49,235 bases of DNA from an uncultured Acetatifactor sp. (GTDB taxonomy: Bacteria; Bacillota; Clostridia; Lachnospirales; Lachnospiraceae). The translations under genes were made by a program, and so were the position numbers. The stretch covers positions 15,675-64,909 of the forward strand of contig CAJTSE010000003.1 in assembly GCA_910578815.1 (NCBI GenBank), written 5' to 3'. Below, piece after piece: positions 1-9,493 of the stretch. Below the pieces are notes generated by a model. The model saw only the letters and a list, made by a program, of their open reading frames with translations, was not told the DNA's origin and searched no databases. How positions within the stretch are numbered: position 1 is the first letter of the stretch; each line of letters opens with the position of its first letter.

Positions 1-124
1 GCGAGTAAAGCAGCAAAGAACTGAGCAAACGGCCGATGAAATCGGGCAGGGAGCGCAAAGCGCGGGTTTGCGAGTAAAGCAGCAAAGAACTGAGCAAACG
101 GCCGATGAAATCGGGCAGGGAGCG
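1..124. repeat. 69-bp direct tandem repeat, two copies, cut by the window edge
   Basis: Bases 1-55 recur exactly at 70-124, giving a period of 69 bp. Each copy contains a short hairpin (CCGAT-GAA-ATCGG). The period is a multiple of three, and the frame beginning at base 2 is open through both copies to a stop at 197-199. This could therefore be the end of a protein with 23-residue repeats whose 3' end overlaps the next gene, or a non-coding repeat. More copies may lie to the left of the window. Confidence 0.8.
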
Positions 125-173
125 AAGAGAGGGCCAAGAATAATAGCCAAAGCAGGGCGGAAAGAGAGCAGCA

Positions 174-2177
174 ATGAGCGATTCTCAGAAGTACTATGAA
201 GAGTTATATTTTAGCAGTGGTGACGGAAGGCAGCTTTTGCCTCAAAATCAGGAAGCAATTATTGACTTGCTTGATAAAAACGGAGCGGTGGGAATTGTCG
301 GCGTGTATGATGAGCCGGGATACCCCATCTATTTTATTTCCGGCTTTGCATTGACTGCAATCGGATATGGCTATAAGGAAATGATGGAGGTGTCGAAGGG
401 GAAATTTATGCACTTTGTCTATGATAAAGACAGGGAGTTGCTTAAGGAAAGTTTGGACGGCAGGAATCAGGCCGGTCATGAGTTTCGGATGGTTAACCAT
501 TTGGGCATGAATGTCTGGGTAAATTCCTTTTGGAGGGAATCTACGTCTATGGAAGGACGCAAGATATTGATTGCTTCCGTCAGAGTGGTTGAAGATGCCA
601 GAAGGCGTGAGAGTGAGCTGCTGAATGCCCTGACTAGGGGATATGACCGTATTATATATGTGGATATGAATCAAGGCCGATACAGGGTTATCAAAAGCGA
701 GTGGAATGATCTGCACGAACAGGTCTGTGGTACGCTGGAAGAATTGGAAGAACTGCTGCAGCGGTACGGCCAGGAATACATCAATCCACAAGATCATTCC
801 TTTGCGGAAATGCTGAACAAGCTTAATATTTTTGCCAATCCCGGTGAAAAGGGCGGCAATTATCAGGCTACATATCAGGCAAAGCTGGACGACGAATATC
901 AATGGATTCAATTCCAGGCATTTTACGGCGGAGCCATGAAGCTGGAGACAGGACACATTATTCTGACCTTTCGCATTGTAGATGAGGAAAAAAGAAGGGA
1001 GCTTGACAAAAACAGGATACTTTCCGACTCGTTGGCCAAGACGGAAGAAGCGGAGCGGGTGAAGAAGGATTTCCTGTCGCGCATGTCTCATGACCTGCGG
1101 ACGCCGATTAACGGAATTGTAGGTATGCTGGAAATTGTAAAAAAGAGCAGAAATGATCCGAAGCAAATAGAGGAATGCCTGAAAAAAATATCCATATCCT
1201 GCGATCATCTGATGAGTCTTGTGCAGGACGTGCTGGATATGAATAATTTGGAGAGCGGCAGGCTGGAGTTGATGGATGAAACCTTTCATTTACCTTCTTT
1301 TCTGATGGAAGAGCTGGTGAATATTTCGGACAGGGCAGAGAAAGGAGGGCTTACTTATGCTTTTATACCGGGTGACTTCCTTCACCCGAATGTGATCGGA
1401 AGCCCCAAGCATGTGCTGCAGATATTTGAGCATATACTGGACAATGCCATTAAGTACAATAAGCCAAACGGTTCCATAATCTTAAGCGGGCGTGAAGTAT
1501 CCGGTAACGGTCAGCTGGCTACCTATGAGTTTGTGGTGGAGGATACAGGAATCGGCATGGCTCCGGAGTTTGCAAAAAACATCTTTGAACCCTTTGAGCA
1601 GGAGCATAATGGAGCCCGGACGGAATACATGGGAACGGGACTGGGAATGTCCATCGTGAAAAAGCTGGTGGACCAGATGAATGGTTCCATTAAAGTGGAA
1701 AGCGAGCCGGGAGAGGGGACGAAGGTCACCTTTACGATTCCGTTTAAGGTATGTGAGGAAGCGATAGCTCCCGAACCGGAGAATGTGGATTTTACCGGGC
1801 TGCATGTGCTGCTGGCGGAGGATAACGAATTAAATATGGAGATTGCAAAATTTCTGTTGGAAAGTGAGGGCATGACGGTGTTATGTGCCGCAAACGGGCA
1901 GGAGGCCATAAATATTTTCAGACAGACAGAGGAAAATTCCATTGATGTGATTTTGATGGATATTATGATGCCGGTGATGGATGGCCTGGAGGCGGTGAGG
2001 GAAATCCGCAGAATGGACCGCTCCGATGCGGAGACGGTACCCATTATTGCTTTAAGCGCCAACGTGATGGATTCGGATATTAAAAAGACAAAGATGGCGG
2101 GAATGGATGAGCATCTGCCCAAGCCGATTAATACTAGTCTGCTGCTGGGTGCCATAGCAAAATGTTTACATAGATAA
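174..2177 (+). CDS. Hybrid sensor histidine kinase with C-terminal receiver domain
   Basis: A 667-residue protein with no obvious membrane segment, so probably cytoplasmic. It has a PAS-like region near residues 35-145, a second sensory or linker region to about 285, and a HisKA domain with the H-box MSHDLRTPING (phosphoacceptor His306). The ATPase domain has the boxes DNAIKYN, EDTGIGM and GTGLGMSIV. A receiver domain from about residue 540 has the acidic pair in LLAEDNE, phosphoacceptor Asp596 (LMDIMMP) and the conserved Lys650 (LPKPI). All catalytic residues for autophosphorylation and internal phosphotransfer are present. No HPt domain or DNA-binding output is encoded nearby, so the downstream target is unknown. 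The ATG start has only a weak upstream purine stretch. tex follows 31 bp downstream. Confidence 0.9.
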   Translation: MSDSQKYYEELYFSSGDGRQLLPQNQEAIIDLLDKNGAVGIVGVYDEPGYPIYFISGFALTAIGYGYKEMMEVSKGKFMHFVYDKDRELLKESLDGRNQAGHEFRMVNHLGMNVWVNSFWRESTSMEGRKILIASVRVVEDARRRESELLNALTRGYDRIIYVDMNQGRYRVIKSEWNDLHEQVCGTLEELEELLQRYGQEYINPQDHSFAEMLNKLNIFANPGEKGGNYQATYQAKLDDEYQWIQFQAFYGGAMKLETGHIILTFRIVDEEKRRELDKNRILSDSLAKTEEAERVKKDFLSRMSHDLRTPINGIVGMLEIVKKSRNDPKQIEECLKKISISCDHLMSLVQDVLDMNNLESGRLELMDETFHLPSFLMEELVNISDRAEKGGLTYAFIPGDFLHPNVIGSPKHVLQIFEHILDNAIKYNKPNGSIILSGREVSGNGQLATYEFVVEDTGIGMAPEFAKNIFEPFEQEHNGARTEYMGTGLGMSIVKKLVDQMNGSIKVESEPGEGTKVTFTIPFKVCEEAIAPEPENVDFTGLHVLLAEDNELNMEIAKFLLESEGMTVLCAANGQEAINIFRQTEENSIDVILMDIMMPVMDGLEAVREIRRMDRSDAETVPIIALSANVMDSDIKKTKMAGMDEHLPKPINTSLLLGAIAKCLHR

Positions 2178-2208
2178 AAGTATAATAATTTGGAAAGGCC
2201 AGGAGATT

Positions 2209-4749
2209 ATGGATATAATACTGAAAATCAAAGAAGAGCTGAAGGTGGAAAAATGGCAGGTGGAGGCAGCGGTGAAGCTGATCGACGAGGGAAATACCAT
2301 CCCCTTCATCTCACGATACAGAAAGGAGGTCACGGGCTCTTTGAATGACGAGCAGCTGCGTGACCTTCATGAGCGTCTCACATATTTGCGCAATTTAGAA
2401 GAGAAAAAGGAACAGGTGCTGGGCAGCATTGAAGAGCAGGGAAAGCTGACGGAAGATCTGAAGGCAAAGATTCTGGCAGCAGAGACGCTGGTGGCAGTGG
2501 AGGATCTCTACCGTCCTTATCGTCCGAAGCGGAAAACCAGAGCCAGTGTGGCAAAGGAAAAGGGTCTGGAAGGGCTGGCAGAGTATATTTTGGACCAGAA
2601 AGCAGAGGCGCCTGTGTTGGAAGAGGCTGTAAGGTATGTCACGGCAGAGGATGTGGAAGAGGAAAAAAGAGTAAAGACGCCGGAAGAAGCATTGCAAGGA
2701 GCAAAGGATATTATAGCTGAGAGTATTTCAGACAATGCGGATTATCGGAGTTATATCAGAGAGCTGACCATGGACGAGGGTGTTGTCACAAGTACGGCAA
2801 AGGACGAAAAGGCCCAGAGCGTTTATGAAACCTATTATGACTTTGAAGAACCGGTGAAGAAAATAGCAGGTCATCGGATTCTGGCACTGAACAGGGGAGA
2901 GGCTGAGAAGATGCTGACCGTTAAGGTTAATGCTCCCCAGGAACGTATTTTGCAGTATCTTGCCAAGAAAAATATTACATCTGATAATCCGTACACCTCC
3001 CCGGTACTGCAGGAGGTCATAGCAGACAGCTACGAACGTTTGATAGCACCTGCTATTGAAAGAGAGATTCGGAATGTCCTGACCGAGAAGGCGGAGAACG
3101 GTGCGATCAGCGTCTTTGGGAAAAACCTGGAGCAGCTGTTACTGCAGCCGCCTATCGCCGGCAAAGTAGTCCTTGGGTGGGATCCGGCTTTTCGGACAGG
3201 CTGCAAACTGGCAGTGGTGGATCCTACGGGAAAGGTGCTGGATACAAAGGTAATTTATCCCACGGCACCTCAAAATAAGGTGGAAGAAGCCAAGGCGGAG
3301 TTAAAAAAGCTGATTAAAAAATATCAGGTGGATTTAATTTCTGTTGGAAACGGTACGGCGTCCAGAGAATCGGAGCAGGTGATTGTGGAGCTGCTGAAGG
3401 AGCTGGACAGACCGGTGCAGTATGTTATTGTCAACGAGGCAGGAGCCAGCGTTTACTCTGCAAGTAAGCTGGCGACGGAAGAATTTCCTAATTTTGACGT
3501 AGGGCAGCGGAGTGCGGCTTCCATAGCCAGGCGGCTTCAGGACCCGTTGGCTGAATTGGTTAAGATTGATCCCAAGTCTATTGGCGTGGGACAGTACCAG
3601 CATGATATGAACCAGAAAAAGCTGGGCGAAGCCTTAAATGGTGTGGTGGAGGACAGTGTGAATAAGGTGGGGGTAGATCTGAATACGGCTTCCGTATCCC
3701 TGCTGGAGTATATTTCCGGTATCAACAAGACGATTGCAAAGAATATTGTGGATTATCGGGAAGCAAATGGCAGGTTTACCAATCGAAAGCAGCTTTTAAA
3801 GGTTGCCAAGCTTGGGCCTAAGGCCTATGAGCAGTGTGCTGGATTTATGCGGATTTTAGACGGTGATAACCCTTTGGATGCTACCAGTGTTCATCCCGAA
3901 TCCTATGAGGCAGCAGAGAAGCTTTTGGATAAGCTGGGGATGACAATGGAAGACGTACGCAAATCCGCTCAGCGAGCGGCTTCCATGAGTACGACATCTG
4001 TGTCAGAAAGCAATATGACAGAAAAAACGTCAGCTGTGTCAGGTAAGGGAAAAAAGACGCAGGGAGATGTGGCAATGCAGAGGGGCCATAGACAGCAGAA
4101 AAATATACAAGTAAGAAATACAAATACTACTATGGGTAAGGCACTTGCGGCGGCTATCGTCTCAGCAGGAAATGTGCCTGTTGATAAAAACAGTTTGGCC
4201 GGTAAGAGTGGCGCAAGTATGTCAGGCATGGGAAAGACCGATTCAGTCAACAGCAGAGAATACGGCGGAAGCAGCATGGCGAAATCTACAGGATCAGCAT
4301 CAGGGGCAGGGATGCCTGATGGTGCGGCAGTGTCCAGCCTGGAAAAGCGGATCAGGGATAAGAAGGTGCTGGCAGAAGAACTTGGGATCGGAGAAATCAC
4401 TTTGGTAGACATTTTGCGGGAACTGGAGAAGCCTGCCAGGGATCCCAGAGACGATATGCCCAAGCCGATCCTGCGCAGTGACGTATTGGATATGAAGGAT
4501 TTGAAACCGGGAATGATATTAAAGGGGACTGTGCGTAATGTCATTGATTTTGGAGCGTTTGTGGATATAGGTGTTCACCAGGATGGCTTAGTGCATATTT
4601 CACAGATTACAGACCGCTATATCAAGCACCCTTTGGAAGCGCTAAGCGTGGGGGACATTGTGGAGGTCCAAGTGCTTTCCGTGGATACCGCAAAAAAAAG
4701 AATTTCCCTGACAATGAAGATCAATCAGGACAATCAGGATAAGAAGTAA
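2209..4749 (+). CDS. tex: Tex-family S1 RNA-binding protein with a long low-complexity insertion
   Basis: 846 residues; Tex proteins are usually about 720-775. The order is the usual one: the helical N-terminal Tex region (EGNTIPFISRYRKEVTGSL), a YqgF-like RNase H fold (VLGWDPAFRTGCKLAVVD), a helix-hairpin-helix region (ISGINKTIAKNIVDYREANG) and a C-terminal S1 domain (GTVRNVIDFGAFVDIGVHQDG). Residues about 585-710, between the HhH region and the conserved ELGIGEITLVDILRELEKP, are rich in Ser, Gly, Met, Lys and Thr and have no counterpart in typical Tex proteins. Tex binds nucleic acid and is linked to transcription and RNA turnover. AGGAG at 2201-2205 sets the ATG. Confidence 0.93.
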   Translation: MDIILKIKEELKVEKWQVEAAVKLIDEGNTIPFISRYRKEVTGSLNDEQLRDLHERLTYLRNLEEKKEQVLGSIEEQGKLTEDLKAKILAAETLVAVEDLYRPYRPKRKTRASVAKEKGLEGLAEYILDQKAEAPVLEEAVRYVTAEDVEEEKRVKTPEEALQGAKDIIAESISDNADYRSYIRELTMDEGVVTSTAKDEKAQSVYETYYDFEEPVKKIAGHRILALNRGEAEKMLTVKVNAPQERILQYLAKKNITSDNPYTSPVLQEVIADSYERLIAPAIEREIRNVLTEKAENGAISVFGKNLEQLLLQPPIAGKVVLGWDPAFRTGCKLAVVDPTGKVLDTKVIYPTAPQNKVEEAKAELKKLIKKYQVDLISVGNGTASRESEQVIVELLKELDRPVQYVIVNEAGASVYSASKLATEEFPNFDVGQRSAASIARRLQDPLAELVKIDPKSIGVGQYQHDMNQKKLGEALNGVVEDSVNKVGVDLNTASVSLLEYISGINKTIAKNIVDYREANGRFTNRKQLLKVAKLGPKAYEQCAGFMRILDGDNPLDATSVHPESYEAAEKLLDKLGMTMEDVRKSAQRAASMSTTSVSESNMTEKTSAVSGKGKKTQGDVAMQRGHRQQKNIQVRNTNTTMGKALAAAIVSAGNVPVDKNSLAGKSGASMSGMGKTDSVNSREYGGSSMAKSTGSASGAGMPDGAAVSSLEKRIRDKKVLAEELGIGEITLVDILRELEKPARDPRDDMPKPILRSDVLDMKDLKPGMILKGTVRNVIDFGAFVDIGVHQDGLVHISQITDRYIKHPLEALSVGDIVEVQVLSVDTAKKRISLTMKINQDNQDKK

Positions 4750-4878
4750 AATATTATTAAGCAGTTAGGCAGGGGCGGAAAAGTCAGGATCTATACAAAT
4801 AAGATCAGGAAAAATAAGTTTTGAAAAAGCAGGATCAAAACAAATTAAATTAGAAAAACAGGATCAGAAGGGAGAAAG

Positions 4879-5832
4879 ATGCCAGATAAAAAGAAACGGC
4901 TGTTATTTATATTGGGCTTGACGAGTGTATTTGGAATTCTGCTGGGATTGGCCACAGCGTTTGACCTTCAGGTGAGCCATATATTGGCAGACGGAAATCT
5001 GACGGAAGGCAGATACTATTCGGAAAGTGTTCTCTGCAATCTTGTAGAGATTGCCGGTGCCTGGCCCATATGGACTGCTGCCGTTTTTGCGGCTTCGGTG
5101 CTGACGGTTTCTTTCCGTGCAGGAGGCGGTATAAAAAAATTATTCAGCATTTTCTTCTTTTGTCTTTCTACGGTTTCCGCTGCTCTTTTGCTGCGGGATG
5201 GACTAAAATATGCCTTTCGGATTTATGAAAGAGAAGAGCTTCTGGAGGGACCGGGGACTTGGCTGCTATCTATTGCCGTTGGCCTGGTGGCAGCTGTGGC
5301 TGTTTTAAAACTGACAGGGGAATGGATGGGGCGGAATCTTGAGCGGCTGCTGCCTTTTGCTCTGGCGATCGTCTGCTGTTGTTGCTGCTATTTTCTCATT
5401 GAGCTGATTAAATCTCCCATGGGAAGAATGCGCTATCGGGGGATGCACCTGCTGGGGGATTATTCCTGTTATACTCCCTGGTATCAAAAAAGTGCCGCCG
5501 CGGAACGGCTTACCGGCAGCGGACTTGTGAAGGATTGTTTTAAGTCATTTCCTTCAGGGCATACTTTTTCGGCAGGAATGTCCTATATTCTCATGATGCT
5601 TCCTGATGTATTTCCGAAATTCAGAACGAAGCCAGGTAAAATACTTTGCTGTGTGGCTCCTGTCTGCTATACGGGGTTTGTGGGAATTTTCAGAATTGCT
5701 GCGGGAGCACATTTTTTCAGCGATGTACTGGTGGGAGGAACGCTGGCGTATGTAGCGGTACTGGTTTTTAAATATGTGTTTCTTGGGAGAGAAAAGCAGA
5801 GTATTAAGCTGTCCGGTGGGAAAGCAGCGTGA
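4879..5832 (+). CDS. PAP2-family membrane phosphatase
   Basis: 317 residues with several hydrophobic segments. The three phosphatase signatures are visible: KSPMGRMRYRG (a KxxxxxxR-like motif), SFPSGHTFSAG (PSGH) and RIAAGAHFFSDVLVGG (Arg, His and Asp of the third motif). PAP2 membrane enzymes dephosphorylate lipid phosphates such as undecaprenyl pyrophosphate or phosphatidic acid; the substrate here is not determined. The ATG follows a GAAGGGAGAAAG ribosome binding site. The 129-bp upstream gap contains imperfect repeats of AGGATCA. The stop overlaps a possible GTG of the next gene, so the two are probably co-transcribed. Confidence 0.88.
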   Translation: MPDKKKRLLFILGLTSVFGILLGLATAFDLQVSHILADGNLTEGRYYSESVLCNLVEIAGAWPIWTAAVFAASVLTVSFRAGGGIKKLFSIFFFCLSTVSAALLLRDGLKYAFRIYEREELLEGPGTWLLSIAVGLVAAVAVLKLTGEWMGRNLERLLPFALAIVCCCCCYFLIELIKSPMGRMRYRGMHLLGDYSCYTPWYQKSAAAERLTGSGLVKDCFKSFPSGHTFSAGMSYILMMLPDVFPKFRTKPGKILCCVAPVCYTGFVGIFRIAAGAHFFSDVLVGGTLAYVAVLVFKYVFLGREKQSIKLSGGKAA

Positions 5833-5891
5833 GAAAGCAGCAGATAAGAAATTTTCGCAGGTTGTTTTGCGGCGAGGGAGGTTTAAGATAC

Positions 5892-7538
5892 ATGTGCAGG
5901 GACTTGGATAAAGCCGGGCGGAAGATGCAAATAATTGGTATTGCGATAGTGCTTTTGGTTATCGGTACAATCTGTTTTTTTTACTGGGGAAGCAAAAAGC
6001 AGGTTTGGTTTTGTGATGAGATCTACACTTATGAGTCTGCCAATGGTTTTGAGCAGGAATGGCCGGCAGTTTATACCGATCAGTGGATGACAGGAAAAGA
6101 TGTAGAGGCGTTTTTTGCAGCCGATAGTGACAGACTGGATTTGAATGCCATAACTGTGCGTCTTTACAGCGATCATGTACCTTTGTACTTTTGGCTGTTC
6201 CGCATCATATCCTTTGTATTTTTTAAGGGAAGCGGCTCAATTTGGATCGGTTTAAGCATTAATCTTGTTTTTTATTTGTTTTTGCTGGAGGCGATATATT
6301 TCCTGTTTCTGCGCCTTGTGAAAAGCCCTGTTTTGGCTGGGACTGCAGTGCTGTTGACTTTTATTGTCAATCGGCTGGTGATAGAGCAGGCTGTCACGCT
6401 GAGGATGTATATGATGCTTTTGTGGGCACAGGTATTGTTATTGCTTGCGGGAATGCGGGTATTGAATAGCATTCACAGGAAAAAGCCTCCAATCCTTGAG
6501 TTTATCGGTTTGTATCTTATTAGTGTGATCGGTTTTCTGATTCACTATGATTTTTGGGTGTTTTATGCGGTGACGGCAGCATTTTTTTGTCTGTGGCTGT
6601 TGTTCATGGCGTTGAGGAAGCGGGATGGAAAGTTCTGGCGTTCCAGGGAGCTTCGATTCGTGTTGATCTGGTGTGTGGATTTCGGGCTGGCACTCTTATC
6701 CACAATCTTGATTTTCCCATACTGTAGGTGGAATTTGAACCGGGGAAAGGGACAGACGGCTCTGCATTCCCTATTCGATCTTTCTGCGGTAAAGCTGAAG
6801 CAGATTGCCTGGGGGTTTGAGCGCCTGTCACGTTCCGTTTTCGGAGAAGGTTTTCCGGTGGCAGCAGGATTGCTGATTATGTTCGGATGTATTGTCGGAG
6901 GCGGAATTCTGTTATATAAGAAAAAGGAGAAGGCATCGTTGACAGGACTTGTGCTGACAGTTCTGACAGCGCTTGGTTATCAGCTTGCCGTATGTTTTAC
7001 TCTGCCGGATGCCTGGGAAGAGCGCTATCTTTGGGGCTCTTTTACACTGATAATGCTGTGCATGGCCTGGGGCGGCATCCTGCTTTTGCAGCTTGGCTTT
7101 TCCAAGATAAAAGACAGCAGAAAGCGCAGACTCAGCGGATGCGTAACGGGCGTTATATTATTTGCCTGTATTTTGGCAGGGGAAATCAGTATCATCGACG
7201 GCGGAAGAGGGGTTGCCTATTTATTTCAGGAGGAAAAGGATGTGGATGTCCTGAAAGCTCATAAAGATATTCCCTGGATCGTGTACGGGCCTACGGTGGG
7301 GGTATATTCCTACTATGATTGGCTGATCCCTGAAAAAATCTGTTTTCTCACAACCGATGACACTGCTGAGGACCTGCGGGCAATACAGGAGCTGAAAGGA
7401 GAAAACGGCTTTATCCTGTATCTGTATGAGGATTATTTTCCTCATGTGCTGGAACTGTTTGAACAGGAGTTGGGCAGGAAGCTGGAGGGAAGTTATCTGT
7501 TTAAAAGTACAAATCTAAGTGTGTATCTGGTCGAATAG
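5892..7538 (+). CDS. Polytopic membrane protein, GT39/ArnT-like putative glycosyltransferase
   Basis: 548 residues with about ten predicted hydrophobic helices. After the first helix comes WFCDEIYTYESANG, resembling the acidic Asp-Glu site in the first external loop of GT-C glycosyltransferases, followed by a loop containing DHVPLYFWL, similar to the HPPLYY element of GT39 proteins. Such enzymes move a sugar from a polyprenyl-phosphate carrier to an envelope acceptor. Its partner upstream is a PAP2 phosphatase, which fits lipid-carrier chemistry. The frame is open from a GTG at 5829 that overlaps the previous stop, but GGGAGG at 5876-5881 points to the ATG at 5892. Exact substrate unknown. 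Confidence 0.75.
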   Translation: MCRDLDKAGRKMQIIGIAIVLLVIGTICFFYWGSKKQVWFCDEIYTYESANGFEQEWPAVYTDQWMTGKDVEAFFAADSDRLDLNAITVRLYSDHVPLYFWLFRIISFVFFKGSGSIWIGLSINLVFYLFLLEAIYFLFLRLVKSPVLAGTAVLLTFIVNRLVIEQAVTLRMYMMLLWAQVLLLLAGMRVLNSIHRKKPPILEFIGLYLISVIGFLIHYDFWVFYAVTAAFFCLWLLFMALRKRDGKFWRSRELRFVLIWCVDFGLALLSTILIFPYCRWNLNRGKGQTALHSLFDLSAVKLKQIAWGFERLSRSVFGEGFPVAAGLLIMFGCIVGGGILLYKKKEKASLTGLVLTVLTALGYQLAVCFTLPDAWEERYLWGSFTLIMLCMAWGGILLLQLGFSKIKDSRKRRLSGCVTGVILFACILAGEISIIDGGRGVAYLFQEEKDVDVLKAHKDIPWIVYGPTVGVYSYYDWLIPEKICFLTTDDTAEDLRAIQELKGENGFILYLYEDYFPHVLELFEQELGRKLEGSYLFKSTNLSVYLVE

Positions 7539-7545
7539 AAAATTT

Positions 7546-7598
7546 ACGGAGCTGTTGCTCCGGTAGTGATGATTCATCTACTTTTGCAACAGCTCCGT
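7546..7598. terminator. 13-bp perfect hairpin between convergent genes
   Basis: ACGGAGCTGTTGC (7546-7558) pairs exactly with GCAACAGCTCCGT (7586-7598), leaving a 27-nt loop. It lies in the 83-bp gap between the convergent GT39-like gene and the GH13 gene, as expected for a bidirectional terminator. Neither side has a long T run, so termination efficiency is uncertain. Confidence 0.6.
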
Positions 7599-7621
7599 TC
7601 GTTATAAGAATGGTTGATAAC

Positions 7622-9160
7622 TCAAAGTTTTATAAAGGTGACAGAGCAAGGCGGCGCCATCCAGGTGCTGCCTTCTTTTTTGGCCGGCATACCGCAGGAA
7701 TAAAGAAGCTCTCCCTCAGGCAGTGTGCTGTTAAAGTATGCAGACCGGGCCGAAGGATTGACAATTACCAAAATCCGCTCATCGTCAATACTTCTAAGGT
7801 AAGCTAGGGGATAGGCGTTTTCTTCGGCGTGGACAAACTCGATTTCCCCTCTGCTTTGTAGGGCAGGATGAGATTGTCTGACGGCGATCAGCTTTTTCAC
7901 TTCATGGTACAGAGAGTTTTCGTCGGCTGTTTGAGCTTTTACGGTGGGTCTGTCAGAGGAATCGTCCATTTTAATGTAAAGCTTTTCGGCGGGAGCGCTG
8001 CTGAAGCCGGCGTTTGCCGTATTGTCCCACTGCATGGGAGAACGGGAACCTGTCCTGTTATATCCGCCTTCCACGGAGTTTAAGCCCTCAACATAGCGCA
8101 TACCTATTTCGTCGCCATAATAGATAAAGGGGGCGCCGGGCATGGAGAGCAGGAAGCCGAAGGCAATCTTCATTTCATTCGGGCTTAAGATCCGGGCCAG
8201 TCGGTCCATGTCGTGATTGCCGGAGGGGATACAGATCAGTCCCTTTTTTTCGGACTTTTCATAATTTTCCAGATACTTTTTTACAAAGGCTGAAACATCT
8301 CCCTTGCCTTCAGAGGAAAAGAAGGGGTGTTCACAGCGGAAAAGATCATTATAATGTGAGGGGCCGAAATGCAGCAGAAAGTCCATGTGAAAGCCACCCT
8401 GGAGAGACTTATCCGGCTCGCCCCACTCGGACACAAAGGCTGCCTCAGGAAATTCCCTGTCCAAAAAAGTCCGGACCTTCTGCCAGAGGGCAATGGTGCC
8501 CTTGCCATCTTCATCATTTTTAACCAGAGAGCCGGCCATGTCCACCCGAAAACCGTCGCAACCCATGGAAAGCCAGAAGCGGATTACGTCCAGCATGGCG
8601 TCTAAGGTGGCTCTGGGACCTTCGTCCTCCGGGGATTGCTGCCAGGGTCGGGTAATCTTGTAATAACCGTAGTTTAAGGCGGGCTGCATGGAAAAGAAGT
8701 TTAAGGCCACGGCACCGTCCCTGGGGGAGATCCCCCTGAGGCACCCCATATTTTCGGGAGATTCCCAGACGTTGTCCGTCCAGATATAACGATCCGTATA
8801 TTGGTTTTTCTCCGCTTTCATGGATTCCAGGAACCATTTATGCTCTACGGAGGTGTGGCCGGGAACCAGATCCAGCAGCACATGAATGCCCCGGCTGTGT
8901 GCCTCGGCAAACAGCTGTTTTAAATCTTCGTTGGTTCCGTATCTGGGGGCGACAGTGTAGTAATCAGCCACATCGTATCCGGCGTCTCCGAAGGGAGACA
9001 GGAAGCAGGGATTGATCCAGATAGCATTACAGCCAAGTTCACGGATATAGTCCAGACGTCGTATAATTCCCTGAAAATCTCCGATGCCGTCTGCGTTGGT
9101 ATCCTGAAAAGATTGAGGATAGATTTCATAAAAAACTGCGTTGTCCAGCCATTTAGGCAT
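7622..9160 (-). CDS. GH13 family alpha-glucosidase/alpha-amylase-like enzyme
   Basis: 512 residues, no signal peptide, so likely intracellular. It starts with the GH13 N-terminus (WLDNAVFYEIYPQSFQDTNA). The family regions are visible: region I DLVPGHTSVEHKWF, region II GFRVDMA with nucleophile Asp207, region III SEWGEP with acid/base Glu245, and region IV GNHDMDR with Asp317. GH13 enzymes of this length usually hydrolyse short alpha-glucans taken up from outside; the exact bond specificity cannot be read from sequence. A strong AGGAGGA (9168-9174, reverse strand) precedes the ATG, with a cre-like palindrome directly upstream. The gene stands alone, without a sugar transporter beside it. Confidence 0.9.
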   Translation of the reverse strand: MPKWLDNAVFYEIYPQSFQDTNADGIGDFQGIIRRLDYIRELGCNAIWINPCFLSPFGDAGYDVADYYTVAPRYGTNEDLKQLFAEAHSRGIHVLLDLVPGHTSVEHKWFLESMKAEKNQYTDRYIWTDNVWESPENMGCLRGISPRDGAVALNFFSMQPALNYGYYKITRPWQQSPEDEGPRATLDAMLDVIRFWLSMGCDGFRVDMAGSLVKNDEDGKGTIALWQKVRTFLDREFPEAAFVSEWGEPDKSLQGGFHMDFLLHFGPSHYNDLFRCEHPFFSSEGKGDVSAFVKKYLENYEKSEKKGLICIPSGNHDMDRLARILSPNEMKIAFGFLLSMPGAPFIYYGDEIGMRYVEGLNSVEGGYNRTGSRSPMQWDNTANAGFSSAPAEKLYIKMDDSSDRPTVKAQTADENSLYHEVKKLIAVRQSHPALQSRGEIEFVHAEENAYPLAYLRSIDDERILVIVNPSARSAYFNSTLPEGELLYSCGMPAKKEGSTWMAPPCSVTFIKL

Positions 9161-9176
9161 AAGTGTGTCCTCCTTT

Positions 9177-9190
9177 TGAAAACGTTTTCT
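9177..9190. promoter_or_regulatory. cre-like palindromic operator upstream of the GH13 gene
   Basis: TGAAAACGTTTTCT contains the perfect 12-bp palindrome GAAAACGTTTTC. It matches the CcpA cre consensus (TGWAANCGNTNWCA) at nearly every position and also suits other LacI-family regulators. It sits three bases upstream of the ribosome binding site of the reverse-strand GH13 gene, so a bound repressor would block transcription or clearance. Carbon catabolite control is the simplest inference. Confidence 0.7.
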
Positions 9191-9282
9191 GAAAATATAA
9201 TTTTATCATACATCTATTCCGGTTTTTTTTCCAGAGTATTTTTTAGAAAATAATAGTAGGTTTTTCGCAGAAAATAATATGC

Positions 9283-9313
9283 TTGACAAATGTCCCGTAT
9301 ATGATAATATTAT
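9283..9313 (+). promoter_or_regulatory. Predicted sigma-A promoter for the Rpn-family gene
   Basis: A perfect TTGACA (9283-9288) is followed by an AT-rich -10 region, TAATAT at 9305-9310 (16-bp spacer) or TATTAT at 9308-9313. Transcription would give a roughly 175-nt leader before the ATG at 9494. No recognisable riboswitch was seen in this leader. The 9191-9282 stretch holds only AT-rich sequence, including the reverse-strand promoter region of the GH13 gene. Confidence 0.6.
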
Positions 9314-9493
9314 ATACAAAGCATAACAATTCTTAATGTATAGATAAGTCAAGTCAAAAATTCTGTTTTCGAAGGTCTATGCTTTTATTTCAATTCAATT
9401 AATTAAAAGCAGGAGACATCTCGAATAATATGTCTGATTAATGTAACTGGTGTGATGTACTATTCATTTTTCTCCTGTGGATACAGGAGGAAA

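Noticed and set aside
204..1289. Long reverse-strand open frame (361 codons) under the sensor kinase
   Set aside because: It is fully antisense to a gene with all kinase motifs, has no ribosome binding site and no recognisable domain.
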